From contig CABRXX010000032.1 of assembly GCA_902475025.1 (NCBI GenBank), positions 1 to 29,051 of the forward strand: 29,051 bases of DNA, written 5' to 3'. Every line of letters starts with the position of its first letter. The first letter of the stretch is position 1. The notes below the pieces were generated by a model. That model was not told the origin of the DNA. It did not search any database and was given only the letters and a program-made list of their open reading frames with translations. Position numbers and translations under genes: made by a program. Of this stretch, positions 16,601-24,481 are shown one piece after another. The DNA comes from Merdiplasma sp905207905 (GTDB lineage Bacteria > Bacillota > Clostridia > Lachnospirales > Lachnospiraceae).

Positions 16601-17157
16601 ACACTTTTTTATCGGGACAGCATGAGGATCTGATTCAGGCGGAGGCGGCCTTAAAGAAGATCATTGACGAACTGGATGCAGGGATGAGGACGCAGTTTAA
16701 GGAACAGTTTGCAAGAATTCAGGTAGAATTTGACAAGGCTTTTAAGCAGCTTTTCGGAGGGGGAAAGGGCACGCTGGAGCTTGTAGAGGAAGAGGATATT
16801 CTGGAGGCGGGTGTGCGGGTCATTGCACAGCCTCCTGGAAAGAAGCTGCAGAATATGATGCAGCTTTCCGGAGGAGAGAAGGCTCTGGCAGCGATTGCTC
16901 TGCTCTTTGCCATTCAGAATTTAAAACCCTCCCCCTTCTGTCTGCTGGATGAGATCGAGGCGGCTTTGGATGAGAGCAATGTGGAACGGTATGCGGGGTA
17001 TCTGCACAAGTTGACAAAGCATACGCAGTTTATTATTATTACACATAGAAGAGGAACTATGGCGGCGGCGGATCGTCTCTACGGTATTACCATGCAGGAG
17101 AAAGGGGTTTCTGCCCTGGTTTCTGTAAATCTGATTGAAGAGGAACTGGACAAATAA
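13597..17157 (+). CDS. smc: Chromosome segregation ATPase SMC
   Basis: At 1186 residues it has full SMC length. Walker A GPNGSGKSN is at 31-39; long coiled coils flank a hinge (about 500-670, with LPLTAMKGKG and the glycine-rich SPGGSMTGGAF); the ABC signature LSGGEKAL is near 1090 and Walker B CLLDEIEAALDESN near 1114-1127. SMC with ScpA/ScpB compacts and aligns chromosome arms. It overlaps rnc by ten bases, so translation is probably coupled; ftsY follows. scpA/scpB are not in the window. Confidence 0.98.
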   Translation: MYLKSIEVQGFKSFANKIVFQFHNGITGIVGPNGSGKSNVADAVRWVLGEQRAKQLRGGNMQDIIFAGTENRKPLGYAYVAITLDNSDHQLPVSYDEVTVARRLYRSGESEYLLNGSQCRLKDVNELFYDTGIGKEGYSIIGQGQIEKILNGKPEERRELFDEAAGIVKYKRRKQTAQKKLEDEQQSLVRVNDILSELTRQLGPLERQAETAKVYLKKKEELKDFEVNMFLLEFHTMKETLEQVEEKIRLSTEELQDTRSAYEKARKEYETLELELEELDAELAGQQEKISQDRLHKQQLENQIAILKEQINAARLSEEHFGSRMSALEREIGEREREKEQAQEKQRALFLRMEEARRKNHSAEEEYRNIQQELDSCNGKLEAGKNEMIQLINTRGSIQARQQRFTTMREQIDIRRAQLNQQVLRLKSEEIDQNQILEGLREDYDQVTAKIQSLTQASNEASEKLEAIQHQLTKENQLVETRQMEYHREASRLESLKNITERYDGYGNSIRRVMERKDQEKGILGVVADLIKTDKQYETAVETALGGAIQNIVTEDEDTAKRMIEYLKRNRFGRATFLPLTAMKGKGGFQQEAALREKGVIGLASTLVRAEQRYASLVENLLGRTIVAQTIDHAVALARKYRYSLRIVTLEGESLSPGGSMTGGAFKNSSNLLGRRREIEELENQVRKKKQDLEGLQKSIDVCRVERNRLRDVIVELRDQLQEKYLEQNTASMKLKEMESRLHETLDGYRQMKKEGEEIEQQVREINTGSGTISQELSDSLAKERELEAQNQRLLEELEQIKSREQEAGRSQEQAHLELAALEQEESFMAQNLERICSEAEGFAKEKEKLTAGMGDAAGQIQEKTIQIAEIEKTIQAAAAAEEESKAALEQLNAKKEEKNKTQKSFFQRREELSERSALLDKECFRLNSQKEKLEENKDARISYMWDEYELTYSSALELKREDLGSPAQIKKNIGSLKSEIRGLGNVNVNAIEDFKELSERHTFLSGQHEDLIQAEAALKKIIDELDAGMRTQFKEQFARIQVEFDKAFKQLFGGGKGTLELVEEEDILEAGVRVIAQPPGKKLQNMMQLSGGEKALAAIALLFAIQNLKPSPFCLLDEIEAALDESNVERYAGYLHKLTKHTQFIIITHRRGTMAAADRLYGITMQEKGVSALVSVNLIEEELDK

Positions 17158-17212
17158 TAGAAAACAAATTGGAGCAAAATGAGACAAATAATCTGGGAAG
17201 GGAAGGCGAAGG

Positions 17213-18163
17213 ATGGAAGAGAAAAAGGGATTTTTTAAACGTCTGGTGGCAGGGCTGACTAAGACAAGAGACAACATTGTATCTGGAATCGATTCTATTT
17301 TCAATGGATTTTCCAGTATTGACGAGGATTTTTATGAGGAGATTGAAGAAATCCTGGTGATGGGAGATCTGGGCATCAACGCAACGGCCTCTATCATTGA
17401 GGATCTGAAGAAAAAAGTGAAGGAGCAGAATATTAAGGATCCTGCCCAGTGCAAGCAGCTTTTGATCCAGAGCATCAAAGATGAGATGAATGTAGGGGAG
17501 ACGGCCTATGAATTTGAGAACCGAAAATCTGTGGTTCTGGTGGTGGGAGTCAACGGCGTTGGTAAGACCACCAGCGTAGGCAAACTGGCAGGCAAGCTGA
17601 CAGAACAGGGAAAAAAGGTGGTACTGGCGGCAGCGGATACCTTCCGGGCAGCGGCAGGAGAACAGCTTACCGAGTGGGCCAGGAGGGCCGGGGTGGATAT
17701 TATCACCGGTCAGGAAGGCTCGGATCCCGGATCTGTGATCTTTGATGCAGTGGCAGCGGCCAAGGCCCGGAATGCAGATGTTCTGCTGTGCGATACGGCA
17801 GGCCGGCTCCACAATAAAAAGAATCTGATGAATGAGCTGGGAAAGATTAACCGGATCATTGACCGGGAATATCCGGAGGCCTTTAAGGAGACACTGGTGG
17901 TTCTGGATGGCACCACAGGACAGAACGCCCTGTCCCAGGCCAGACAGTTTGAGGAGGTGACGGATATCACCGGCATCATTCTTACCAAGCTGGACGGCAC
18001 TGCCAAGGGAGGCATTGCGGTGGCTATTCACTCAGAGCTGGGCATTCCGGTAAAATACATCGGCGTAGGTGAGACCATTGATGATCTGCAGAAGTTCAAT
18101 GCGGATGAGTTTGTGAATGCATTGTTTGATGTGAAACATCCGGAACAGGAAACGGGATGTTAG
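17213..18163 (+). CDS. ftsY: Signal recognition particle receptor FtsY
   Basis: The 316-residue protein has the FtsY NG domain with a short N-terminal region (MEEKKGFFKRLVAGL) suited for membrane association instead of a long acidic A domain. GTPase motifs: G1 GVNGVGKTT (112-120), DTFRAAA (142-148), G3 DTAGRLH (194-200), G4 TKLDGTAKGG (258-267). It receives SRP-bound ribosomes at the membrane. It is 55 bases after smc with AAGGGAAGG ahead of the ATG. The usual ylxM-ffh partner genes do not follow; ilvA does. Confidence 0.97.
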   Translation: MEEKKGFFKRLVAGLTKTRDNIVSGIDSIFNGFSSIDEDFYEEIEEILVMGDLGINATASIIEDLKKKVKEQNIKDPAQCKQLLIQSIKDEMNVGETAYEFENRKSVVLVVGVNGVGKTTSVGKLAGKLTEQGKKVVLAAADTFRAAAGEQLTEWARRAGVDIITGQEGSDPGSVIFDAVAAAKARNADVLLCDTAGRLHNKKNLMNELGKINRIIDREYPEAFKETLVVLDGTTGQNALSQARQFEEVTDITGIILTKLDGTAKGGIAVAIHSELGIPVKYIGVGETIDDLQKFNADEFVNALFDVKHPEQETGC

Positions 18164-18200
18164 TACAGCGAATATAACAGGACTTTACCATTCGTTGTAC
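18163..18200 (+). other. 11-bp stem-loop between ftsY and ilvA
   Basis: GTACAGCGAAT (18163-18173) pairs with ATTCGTTGTAC (18190-18200) with one G-U pair. No U-run follows, so it is not a canonical terminator; it may protect the ftsY 3' end or lie in the ilvA leader. No T-box features were recognised. Confidence 0.45.
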
Positions 18201-18255
18201 CAGAACAGGCAGTTTTGGACGGAATATGAAAATCACAGGAAGAGGAGAGACAGTT

Positions 18256-19467
18256 ATGCTGACATTAGAAGCATTTGAGGAAGCTTCTGAGATCGTCCGA
18301 AAGGTGACCCAGGAGACCAAGCTGGTATACAGTGAGTATTTCAGTGCCCAGACAGGGAATAAAGTGTATTTAAAACCGGAAAATATGCAGGTGACAGGCG
18401 CATATAAGATTCGGGGTGCATATTATAAGTGTAGCACCCTGACAGAGGAGGAGCGGGCCAAGGGACTGATCACCGCCTCGGCGGGAAATCATGCCCAGGG
18501 TGTGGCCTATGCGGCCAGGGCTTTTGGCTGCAAGGCTGTGATCGTTATGCCTACCACCACTCCGCTTATGAAAGTAAATCGCACCAAAAGCTATGGTGCG
18601 GAAGTGATTCTTCACGGGGATGTGTACGATGAAGCCTGCGCCCATGCTCTGGAGCTGGCAAAGGAGAACGGGTATACTTTTATCCATCCCTTTGATGACC
18701 CGGCGGTGGCTACGGGACAGGGAAGCATTGCCATGGAGATCTTCAAGGAACTGCCTTTGGTAGATTATATCCTGGTTCCTGTAGGCGGCGGCGGTTTGGC
18801 CACGGGCGTATCGACTCTGGCAAAGCTTTTAAATCCCAAGATCCGGGTGATTGGCGTGGAGCCTGCCGGAGCGGCTTGTTTAAAAGCCTCCAGAGAAGCT
18901 GGAAAGGTGGTGACACTGCCTGGGGTGAATACTATTGCAGACGGAACTGCAGTCAAGACACCGGGAGAGCAGGTATTCCCCTATCTGCAGAAAAATCTGG
19001 ATGATGTGATCACGGTGGAGGATGATGAGCTGATCGTAGCCTTTCTGGACATGGTAGAAAACCACAAGATGGTGGTGGAAAATTCCGGGCTTCTTACCGT
19101 AGCGGCATTAAAGCATCTGAATGTAAAAGGGAAAAAAGTAGTGTCTGTTTTAAGCGGCGGAAATATGGATGTGATCACCATGGCATCTGTGGTGCAGCAT
19201 GGCCTGATTCAGAGAGACCGGATCTTTACCATCTCGGTACTGCTTCCGGATAAGCCCGGCGAGTTGGTGCAGGTGGCAGCCATTATTGCAAAGGAGCAGG
19301 GCAATGTGATTAAACTGGAGCATAACCAGTTTGTGAGCACAAACCGGAATGCGGCGGTAGAACTTCGCATTACCCTGGAGTGTTTTGGAACGGAGCATAA
19401 GGCCAAGATTGTGGAGGCTTTAAGAAAACAGGGGTATGATCCGAAGTTTGAGAATGCCAGCCTGTAA
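18256..19467 (+). CDS. ilvA: Threonine ammonia-lyase (threonine dehydratase) with C-terminal ACT domain
   Basis: The 403-residue PLP enzyme has TGAYKIRGA with the Schiff-base lysine at 51, SAGNHAQG (75-82), the phosphate-binding GGGG loop (177-180), and SGGNMD near residue 301. A single ACT-like regulatory domain begins near 321 (FTISVLLPDKPGEL). It deaminates threonine to 2-oxobutyrate, feeding isoleucine synthesis or propionate formation; one ACT domain and this size fit the short form, which can be biosynthetic or catabolic (tdcB-like). ATG 18256 has AGGAG eight bases upstream; an in-frame ATG at 18226 would add ten residues and lacks a good site. Confidence 0.92.
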   Translation: MLTLEAFEEASEIVRKVTQETKLVYSEYFSAQTGNKVYLKPENMQVTGAYKIRGAYYKCSTLTEEERAKGLITASAGNHAQGVAYAARAFGCKAVIVMPTTTPLMKVNRTKSYGAEVILHGDVYDEACAHALELAKENGYTFIHPFDDPAVATGQGSIAMEIFKELPLVDYILVPVGGGGLATGVSTLAKLLNPKIRVIGVEPAGAACLKASREAGKVVTLPGVNTIADGTAVKTPGEQVFPYLQKNLDDVITVEDDELIVAFLDMVENHKMVVENSGLLTVAALKHLNVKGKKVVSVLSGGNMDVITMASVVQHGLIQRDRIFTISVLLPDKPGELVQVAAIIAKEQGNVIKLEHNQFVSTNRNAAVELRITLECFGTEHKAKIVEALRKQGYDPKFENASL

Positions 19468-19499
19468 TTGAGATACTGAGACAGAGAGGGAGTTTGACT

Positions 19500-20846
19500 G
19501 TGGAGACACAGAAGAAAGGGGATCTGACAACAGGTTCCATAGGAAAGAAAATGTTGTTTTTCAGCCTGCCGCTGATGGTTTCCAATTTGCTGCAGGTACT
19601 GTTCAACATGGCGGATATTGCAGTGGTGGGACAGTTTGCAGGATCCAGCGCCCTGGGTTCTGTAGGTTCTACCACCACTCTGGTGGGAATGTTTACCGGA
19701 GCGCTGATCGGAATGGGCGGCGGCATTAATGTGCTGGCCGCCAGATATTTTGGAGCAAGAGATAAAAAAGGCACTGAAGAAACGATTCATACGGCGTTGC
19801 TTCTGAGCATACTTATAGGTGGAGCACTGCTTCTGGCCGGGGTTCTTTTTTCGCGGCCGATTCTGGAACTGTTAAAGACAAAGCCGGAGCTTTTGGAGGG
19901 GGCGGTTCTCTATATTCGGATTTATTTCCTGGGACTTCCGGCCCTGGCAGTCTACAATTTCGGTAATGCTGTGTTCAGTGCAGCGGGAGATACCAAGCGG
20001 CCTCTGTTTTATTTGGGGTTTGCAGGGATTGTCAATGTTTGTCTGAATCTGTTTTTTGTGATCTGCTGTGGGATGGCAGAGGAGGGAGTGGCTCTGGCCA
20101 GTGTGATCTCTCAATACATTTCCGCAGCGCTGATTCTTGCGGCCCTGTTTCGCAGCAGGGAGGATTATAAGCTGCGGCCTGGCTGTCTGAAAATCCATAA
20201 GGAAAAGGCACGGTTGATTTTGCAGATTGGAGTTCCCTCTGCGATGCAGAATGCCATCTTCCAGATTGCCAATTTGTTTATTCAGGTTGGAGTCAATTCT
20301 TTCAGCGCCACTATGGTAGCAGGCAATTCAGCGGCAGCCAATGCAGATTCACTGATCTACGATGTGATGGCAGCCTTTTACATGGCCTGCGGCAGTTTTA
20401 TGGGGCAGAATTACGGCGCAGGGAAAAAGAAGCGGGTGATGAGAAGCTATCTGATCAGTCTGGCCTATTCTTTCGGCATTGGAACAGTCATGGGACTTTC
20501 GCTGGTATTTTTTGGGGAAGGCTTCCTGGGACTGTTTACTTCCGATCCGGCAGTGATTGATGCAGGAATGAAACGCCTTACTATCATGGGTTTTTCCTAC
20601 GGAATCTCTGCCTTTATGGATGCCACCATTGCCGCTTCCAGGGCGCTGGGCAAAAGTCTGATTCCCACGGTGATTGTGATCCTGGGCTCCTGTGTGTTTC
20701 GGGTAATCTGGGTGTACACGGTATTTGCCTATTTCAGAACCATTCCGTCTTTGTATCTGCTGTATGTGTTTTCCTGGACGATTACAGCGGCTGCGGAGAT
20801 CGCCTATTTCAGAAAGATATACCGGAGTCAGGTGACGCTGGCTTAG
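19500..20846 (+). CDS. MATE family efflux transporter (second copy type)
   Basis: About 448 residues with twelve hydrophobic helices in two halves. The first half has LPLMVSNLLQVLFNMADIAVVGQF (NorM/DinF-like opening, about 22-45), the second PSAMQNAIFQIANLF (about 243-257) and QNYGAGKKKRV near 305. It belongs to a different MATE branch from the 5160 gene. The start is probably the GTG at 19500, seven bases after AGGGAG; a TTG at 19494 is too close to that site. It follows ilvA by 32 bases, so they are likely cotranscribed. Substrate unknown. Confidence 0.9.
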   Translation: METQKKGDLTTGSIGKKMLFFSLPLMVSNLLQVLFNMADIAVVGQFAGSSALGSVGSTTTLVGMFTGALIGMGGGINVLAARYFGARDKKGTEETIHTALLLSILIGGALLLAGVLFSRPILELLKTKPELLEGAVLYIRIYFLGLPALAVYNFGNAVFSAAGDTKRPLFYLGFAGIVNVCLNLFFVICCGMAEEGVALASVISQYISAALILAALFRSREDYKLRPGCLKIHKEKARLILQIGVPSAMQNAIFQIANLFIQVGVNSFSATMVAGNSAAANADSLIYDVMAAFYMACGSFMGQNYGAGKKKRVMRSYLISLAYSFGIGTVMGLSLVFFGEGFLGLFTSDPAVIDAGMKRLTIMGFSYGISAFMDATIAASRALGKSLIPTVIVILGSCVFRVIWVYTVFAYFRTIPSLYLLYVFSWTITAAAEIAYFRKIYRSQVTLA

Positions 20847-21039
20847 CGATGACAGGTGGAAACTCTGGAAAACGGTAAGGTGGAAACAAGGCTATCTGTG
20901 AAGAAAAATGGACTGCGTACAGAGTTATGTTCAGATACCAAAAAAATTAGCCGGATCCTATCTGGGAAGAAAGACCGTCTGTGTGCAGAAAAAAGGGGTT
21001 GTACACGGATACTATAGTATAGAAGAGACAGGAGGATTT

Positions 21040-21822
21040 ATGGACTTTTTAGCAATCCTGCTGCTTCCCATGCTGGGGACCACCCTGGGAGCGGCAACGG
21101 TATTTTTTGTTAAGAACAAGATCAATGAGGGGGTGGAGAAGCTGCTGCTGGGGTTTGCGGCCGGAGTAATGATAGCGGCTTCTGTCTGGTCACTTCTGAT
21201 ACCTGCTATTGAGATGGCAGAAGAACACACGGGAACAGGCATGGCCTGGCTGCCTGCGGCGGCAGGCTTCCTCCTTGGCGTACTGTTTCTTTTACTTCTG
21301 GACAGCGTGATTCCTCATCTACACGCAAAAAGTCAGGAGCCGGAGGGCGTGAAAACCAGTTTCTCCAAAACTGTAATGCTGGTTCTGGCAGTGACTCTTC
21401 ATAATCTTCCGGAGGGAATGGCAGTTGGAGTCACTTTTGCGGGAGCCCATATGGGAAATACCGGTATCACCATGGCGGGAGCTGTGACTCTGGCTCTTGG
21501 AATTGCCATACAGAATTTTCCGGAGGGAGCCATCATCTCCCTTCCCTTGAAAGGGGAGGGCGTGGGCAGGAGACGGGCGTTTCTTTACGGAGCCGGCTCC
21601 GGGATTGTGAGCCTATCGGCGCTGTAATTACCATTCTTCTGGCTTGAGCAGGTGGTTCCCATTCTTCCTTACCTGCTTGCTTTTGCAGCGGGAGCCATGA
21701 TCTATGTGGTGGTGGAGGAGCTGATACCGGAATCCCAGATGGGGAGGCACTCCAACATTGGAACGGTGGGGGTGGCCCTTGGGTTTGCGCTGATGATGGT
21801 TCTGGATGTGGCTTTGGGATAG
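21040..21822 (+). pseudogene. ZIP family metal transporter, disrupted by two opposite indels
   Basis: From ATG 21040 (AGGAGG just upstream) the frame encodes a ZIP/ZupT-like transporter with HNLPEGMAVGV and QNFPEGAIIS, the metal-site helices four and five. A missing G near 21609 turns the expected IVEPIGAV into a shifted frame that stops at 21625-21627. An extra T near 21644 restores the original frame, which then runs VVPILPYLLAFAAGAM and VVVEELIPE to the stop at 21820-21822. Start and final stop are in the same frame, giving about 260 codons, the family norm. The unshifted product would be 195 residues and lack the last helices. Either a recent pseudogene or two sequence errors. ZIP proteins import zinc or other divalent metals. 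Confidence 0.85.
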
Positions 21823-21906
21823 AGACAAAGGCTGGAGATTCAGAAACTTTTCAGATTATTTAGCGCTGGTGCACAAAGGAGAGCTGGCGCGCCTTTTGTA
21901 GAGAGA

Positions 21907-22021
21907 GGATGCTGTAAAATATTGCTTATGGTGGATTTTCCGTATGTTTTCCATAGAAAACCATTTTGGTTTTCCTGAAAAAATAAGGAAAAAATACCGG
22001 GGGGCGCAGTTTGCAGTATCC
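21907..22021. repeat. Palindromic intergenic repeat, copy 2 (115 bp, opposite orientation to copy 1)
   Basis: It begins GGATGCTGTAAAATATT and ends TTTGCAGTATCC, a partly decayed terminal inverted repeat. The plus strand aligns with the reverse complement of 2402-2514 over nearly the full length (shared GGATTTTC, TGTT, AGAAAAC, TTGGTT-like blocks). It fills part of the 349-bp gap between the broken ZIP gene and the response regulator. A short GGTGCACAAAGG/CGCCTTTTGT stem just before it could terminate upstream transcription. Confidence 0.65.
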
Positions 22022-22085
22022 TTATTTTTATGGGATTAAGAAAGTCCTTACTTTTTTAGAATAAAAACATGGTGGGCAGACTCTC

Positions 22086-22115
22086 CATAAAAAACACATA
22101 AAACTGTGATAAAAT
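22086..22115 (+). promoter_or_regulatory. Candidate response-regulator boxes and -10 before the response regulator gene
   Basis: CATAAA occurs at 22086-22091 and 22097-22102, eleven bases apart (one helical turn), followed after seven bases by a -10-like TAAAAT (22110-22115). There is no proper -35, as expected at activator-dependent OmpR-family promoters. The same box with the same distance to a -10 occurs at 24384. Confidence 0.4.
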
Positions 22116-22171
22116 ATTGACGGGAGCAGGAAGAAGCAAGAAGACTGCAAAACAACCGTTGGAGGGGAAAC

Positions 22172-22834
22172 ATGGCACAGATATTAGTGATTGAGGATGA
22201 TAAGGAGATTCAGGCAGTGCTGGAGAACTATCTTATAGAAGAGGGATACTCTGTTTTTCTGGCAGGGGACGGACTGGAGGGGATTGCGGCCTTTCATGGA
22301 AAGGAAGCGGATCTGATTCTGCTGGATGTGATGCTTCCTAAGATAGATGGGTTTACCGTGCTGGAGCTGATACGAAAAGAATCTCAGATCCCGGTGATTC
22401 TGGTGACGGCCAGAGACAGTGTGGAGGATCAGGTAAATGGATTTGATCTTCTGGCAGATGATTATGTGACAAAGCCCTTTGATATGCCGGTACTGCTGTG
22501 CAAGATCCGGGCAGTGCTGCGAAGAGCAGGAAGCCGGGAAGGGGGAGAGCGGCTGCGTTACCGGGATCTGGAGCTGGATGAAGAGGAATACCGGGGATAT
22601 TTTAAGGGCAGAGAGTTTGAGCTGACCCAGAAGGAGTTTGAATTGCTGCGGGTGTTCCTTACAGCGCCAGGGAAGGTGTATACCAGACAGAGCCTTTTGG
22701 ATCAGGTGTGGGGCTTTGATTATTTTGGAGAGGAGCGGATCGTGGATACTCATATTAAAAATCTTAGAAAAAAACTGGGTGCAGATTATATTCAGACGGT
22801 GCGCGGGGTGGGCTACCGGGTGGAAAAGCAATGA
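22172..22834 (+). CDS. OmpR-family response regulator
   Basis: 220 residues: receiver domain with acidic pair ED at 8-9, phosphoacceptor aspartate at 52 (LLDVMLP), threonine near 79 (VTA) and lysine near 101 (TKPF); then a winged-helix DNA-binding domain with ELTQKEFELLRVF, GEERIVDTHIKNLRKKLG and the C-terminal VRGVGYR. The usual GADDY before TKPF is LADDY here. It overlaps the sensor kinase by four bases (ATGA). GGAGGGG precedes the ATG. Candidate binding boxes lie in its own upstream region and before the gene downstream of the kinase. Confidence 0.95.
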   Translation: MAQILVIEDDKEIQAVLENYLIEEGYSVFLAGDGLEGIAAFHGKEADLILLDVMLPKIDGFTVLELIRKESQIPVILVTARDSVEDQVNGFDLLADDYVTKPFDMPVLLCKIRAVLRRAGSREGGERLRYRDLELDEEEYRGYFKGREFELTQKEFELLRVFLTAPGKVYTRQSLLDQVWGFDYFGEERIVDTHIKNLRKKLGADYIQTVRGVGYRVEKQ

Positions 22835-24366
22835 GGGGGAAAAGAAGCCTTACAGTCAAGGTGTTTTTGCTTACTGCAGGGCTGCTCCTGGGGATCAGCC
22901 TGCTCACCTGGGTTCTGATCGTGTCCTTTTTACCCTCCACCTACGAAAATGAACTGGAGAACCGCCTTGCAGCAGCAGCCGGAGAACTGATAGAGGAGTT
23001 GGAACAGTACGATTCCTGGGAAAAAGCAGAAAATCTCCTGCAGCTTTTTGCAGCCACCAACCAGGCCAGTGTAACGCTTCTGGATGAAGAGGGAGAGATC
23101 CTTTTTACCCGCAGTTGGATCGATACTGCGGAGGACATGGTGGGCATGGCGGTGGAAGCGGAAAATGTTTTGACTGGAGCTGAGGCTGCGGCAGTGGAGG
23201 CGGAAAGCGTTTCGGATGAAGGGAATGCTGTGGCTGTGACAGAGGAAAGCGTTTTAGCCAGATATCCGGCTGAGGAGGAAGGAGCCTCTGCCATGAAATC
23301 CTATCCAGTGAAGCTGGGAGAGGAGGAGGGGACTCTTCTGTTGTTGGGCACTATGAAATCCGTGAGTCAGGCTATGACGGTTTTGAAACAGCTTCTTCCC
23401 ATGATTTTTCTGGTGATTGTGGCAGCTGCTTTGATTTGTGCAGCAGGAGCTTCCGCTTATCTTACCAGTCCCATCCGGCGGTTGAGCCGTGTGGCTGGGA
23501 AAATGGCAGCTCTGAATTTTCAGGAAAAATGTCCGGAGGGACGCAGGGATGAGATTGGACTTCTGGGTGAGAGCTTAAATGAGCTGTCCGGGAATTTGAA
23601 TCAAGCGTTGAATGAACTGAAGGAGAGTAATCAGAAGCTTCGCTCTTTTTTTGCAGCAGCTTCCCATGAATTAAAAACCCCGGTGACGATTTTAAAAGGT
23701 CATCTTGGGGGAATGTGTGAGAACCTGGATGCTTACCGGAATCGTGAGGAATATCTGCGCCGTTCTTATCAGGTGGCAGAGACCATGGAGGGAATGATCC
23801 GGGAAATTCTGGCAGTATCCAGAATGGAGTCAGGCGCCTGGCAGGTATCCAGAGAAAAAGTGGATCTGGCAGAGCTTTTGCGGAGCCTGACGGCAGAGCT
23901 GTGGGAGCTTATGGAGGGAAAAGCACTTCATTTGGAGCTTCAGGCTCCGGAGCATCTTTTCTGTCTGGCAGATAAAGAAATGATGAAAAAGGTTTTCAGG
24001 AATCTGCTGACTAACGGGATCCGCTATTCTCCTCCGGGAGCGCAGATCCGGATGGATCTGAGGATGGAGGGGAAAGAGGACATTCTTTTCTGGATAGAGA
24101 ATACAGGAGTGCATTTGTCGGAAGAAGCCCTGGGCCGGATGTTTGAACCCTTCTATCGAGCGGAAAATTCCAGAAACAGGGAGAGCGGGGGAAGCGGTCT
24201 TGGACTGTATATTGTAAAGATGATACTGGAGCTGCATCAGGCAAAGTTCAGCGGGGAAAATTCTAGGGATGGGGTGCGCATCTGGTTTCGCATGAAGCAG
24301 GAAAACCATGCCGAAATCTGTGAAAACCATACAGAAATCTATAGCAGCTACACAGAAATCACATAA
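22831..24366 (+). CDS. Sensor histidine kinase with extracytoplasmic sensor domain
   Basis: 511 residues. Helix one spans about 9-34, an extracytoplasmic domain about 35-185, helix two about 188-210, HAMP about 211-262. The dimerisation helix has SHELKTPV with the phospho-histidine at 279. ATPase motifs are NLLTNGIRYSPPG (N box), FWIENTG (a variant of DNG), FEPFYRAENSR and GGSGLGLYIVK. The sensor domain contains an Ala/Glu-rich stretch with three AVxxExV-like repeats (about 107-140) not typical of such domains. The C-terminus ends in three in-frame seven-residue repeats. It is the partner of the overlapping response regulator; the signal is unknown. Confidence 0.94.
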   Translation: MRGKRSLTVKVFLLTAGLLLGISLLTWVLIVSFLPSTYENELENRLAAAAGELIEELEQYDSWEKAENLLQLFAATNQASVTLLDEEGEILFTRSWIDTAEDMVGMAVEAENVLTGAEAAAVEAESVSDEGNAVAVTEESVLARYPAEEEGASAMKSYPVKLGEEEGTLLLLGTMKSVSQAMTVLKQLLPMIFLVIVAAALICAAGASAYLTSPIRRLSRVAGKMAALNFQEKCPEGRRDEIGLLGESLNELSGNLNQALNELKESNQKLRSFFAAASHELKTPVTILKGHLGGMCENLDAYRNREEYLRRSYQVAETMEGMIREILAVSRMESGAWQVSREKVDLAELLRSLTAELWELMEGKALHLELQAPEHLFCLADKEMMKKVFRNLLTNGIRYSPPGAQIRMDLRMEGKEDILFWIENTGVHLSEEALGRMFEPFYRAENSRNRESGGSGLGLYIVKMILELHQAKFSGENSRDGVRIWFRMKQENHAEICENHTEIYSSYTEIT

Positions 24367-24402
24367 AAACAGCAAGGGAATCACATAAAACAATGGTATT
24401 CT
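24357..24402 (+). promoter_or_regulatory. Candidate response-regulator direct repeats before the secreted protein gene
   Basis: AATCACATAAAA occurs twice (24357-24368 and 24379-24390), 22 bases apart, two helical turns. The second CATAAA (24384-24389) is seven bases from a -10-like TATTCT (24397-24402), the same spacing as before the response regulator. The first copy spans the kinase stop codon. Confidence 0.4.
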
Positions 24403-24481
24403 TTCCTTATCAGCAATGCAGTTCACAGTATTTTGAACCTGCGCTGAAAAATAATCGATCTGTTTTTAAGGAGGAAGTATC

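Noticed and set aside
17087..18031. 314-codon ORF on the minus strand opposite ftsY
   Set aside because: Shadow of ftsY and the end of smc; no family features and no ribosome site.
22184..22831. 215-codon minus-strand ORF opposite the response regulator
   Set aside because: Antisense shadow; the plus strand has all receiver and DNA-binding motifs.
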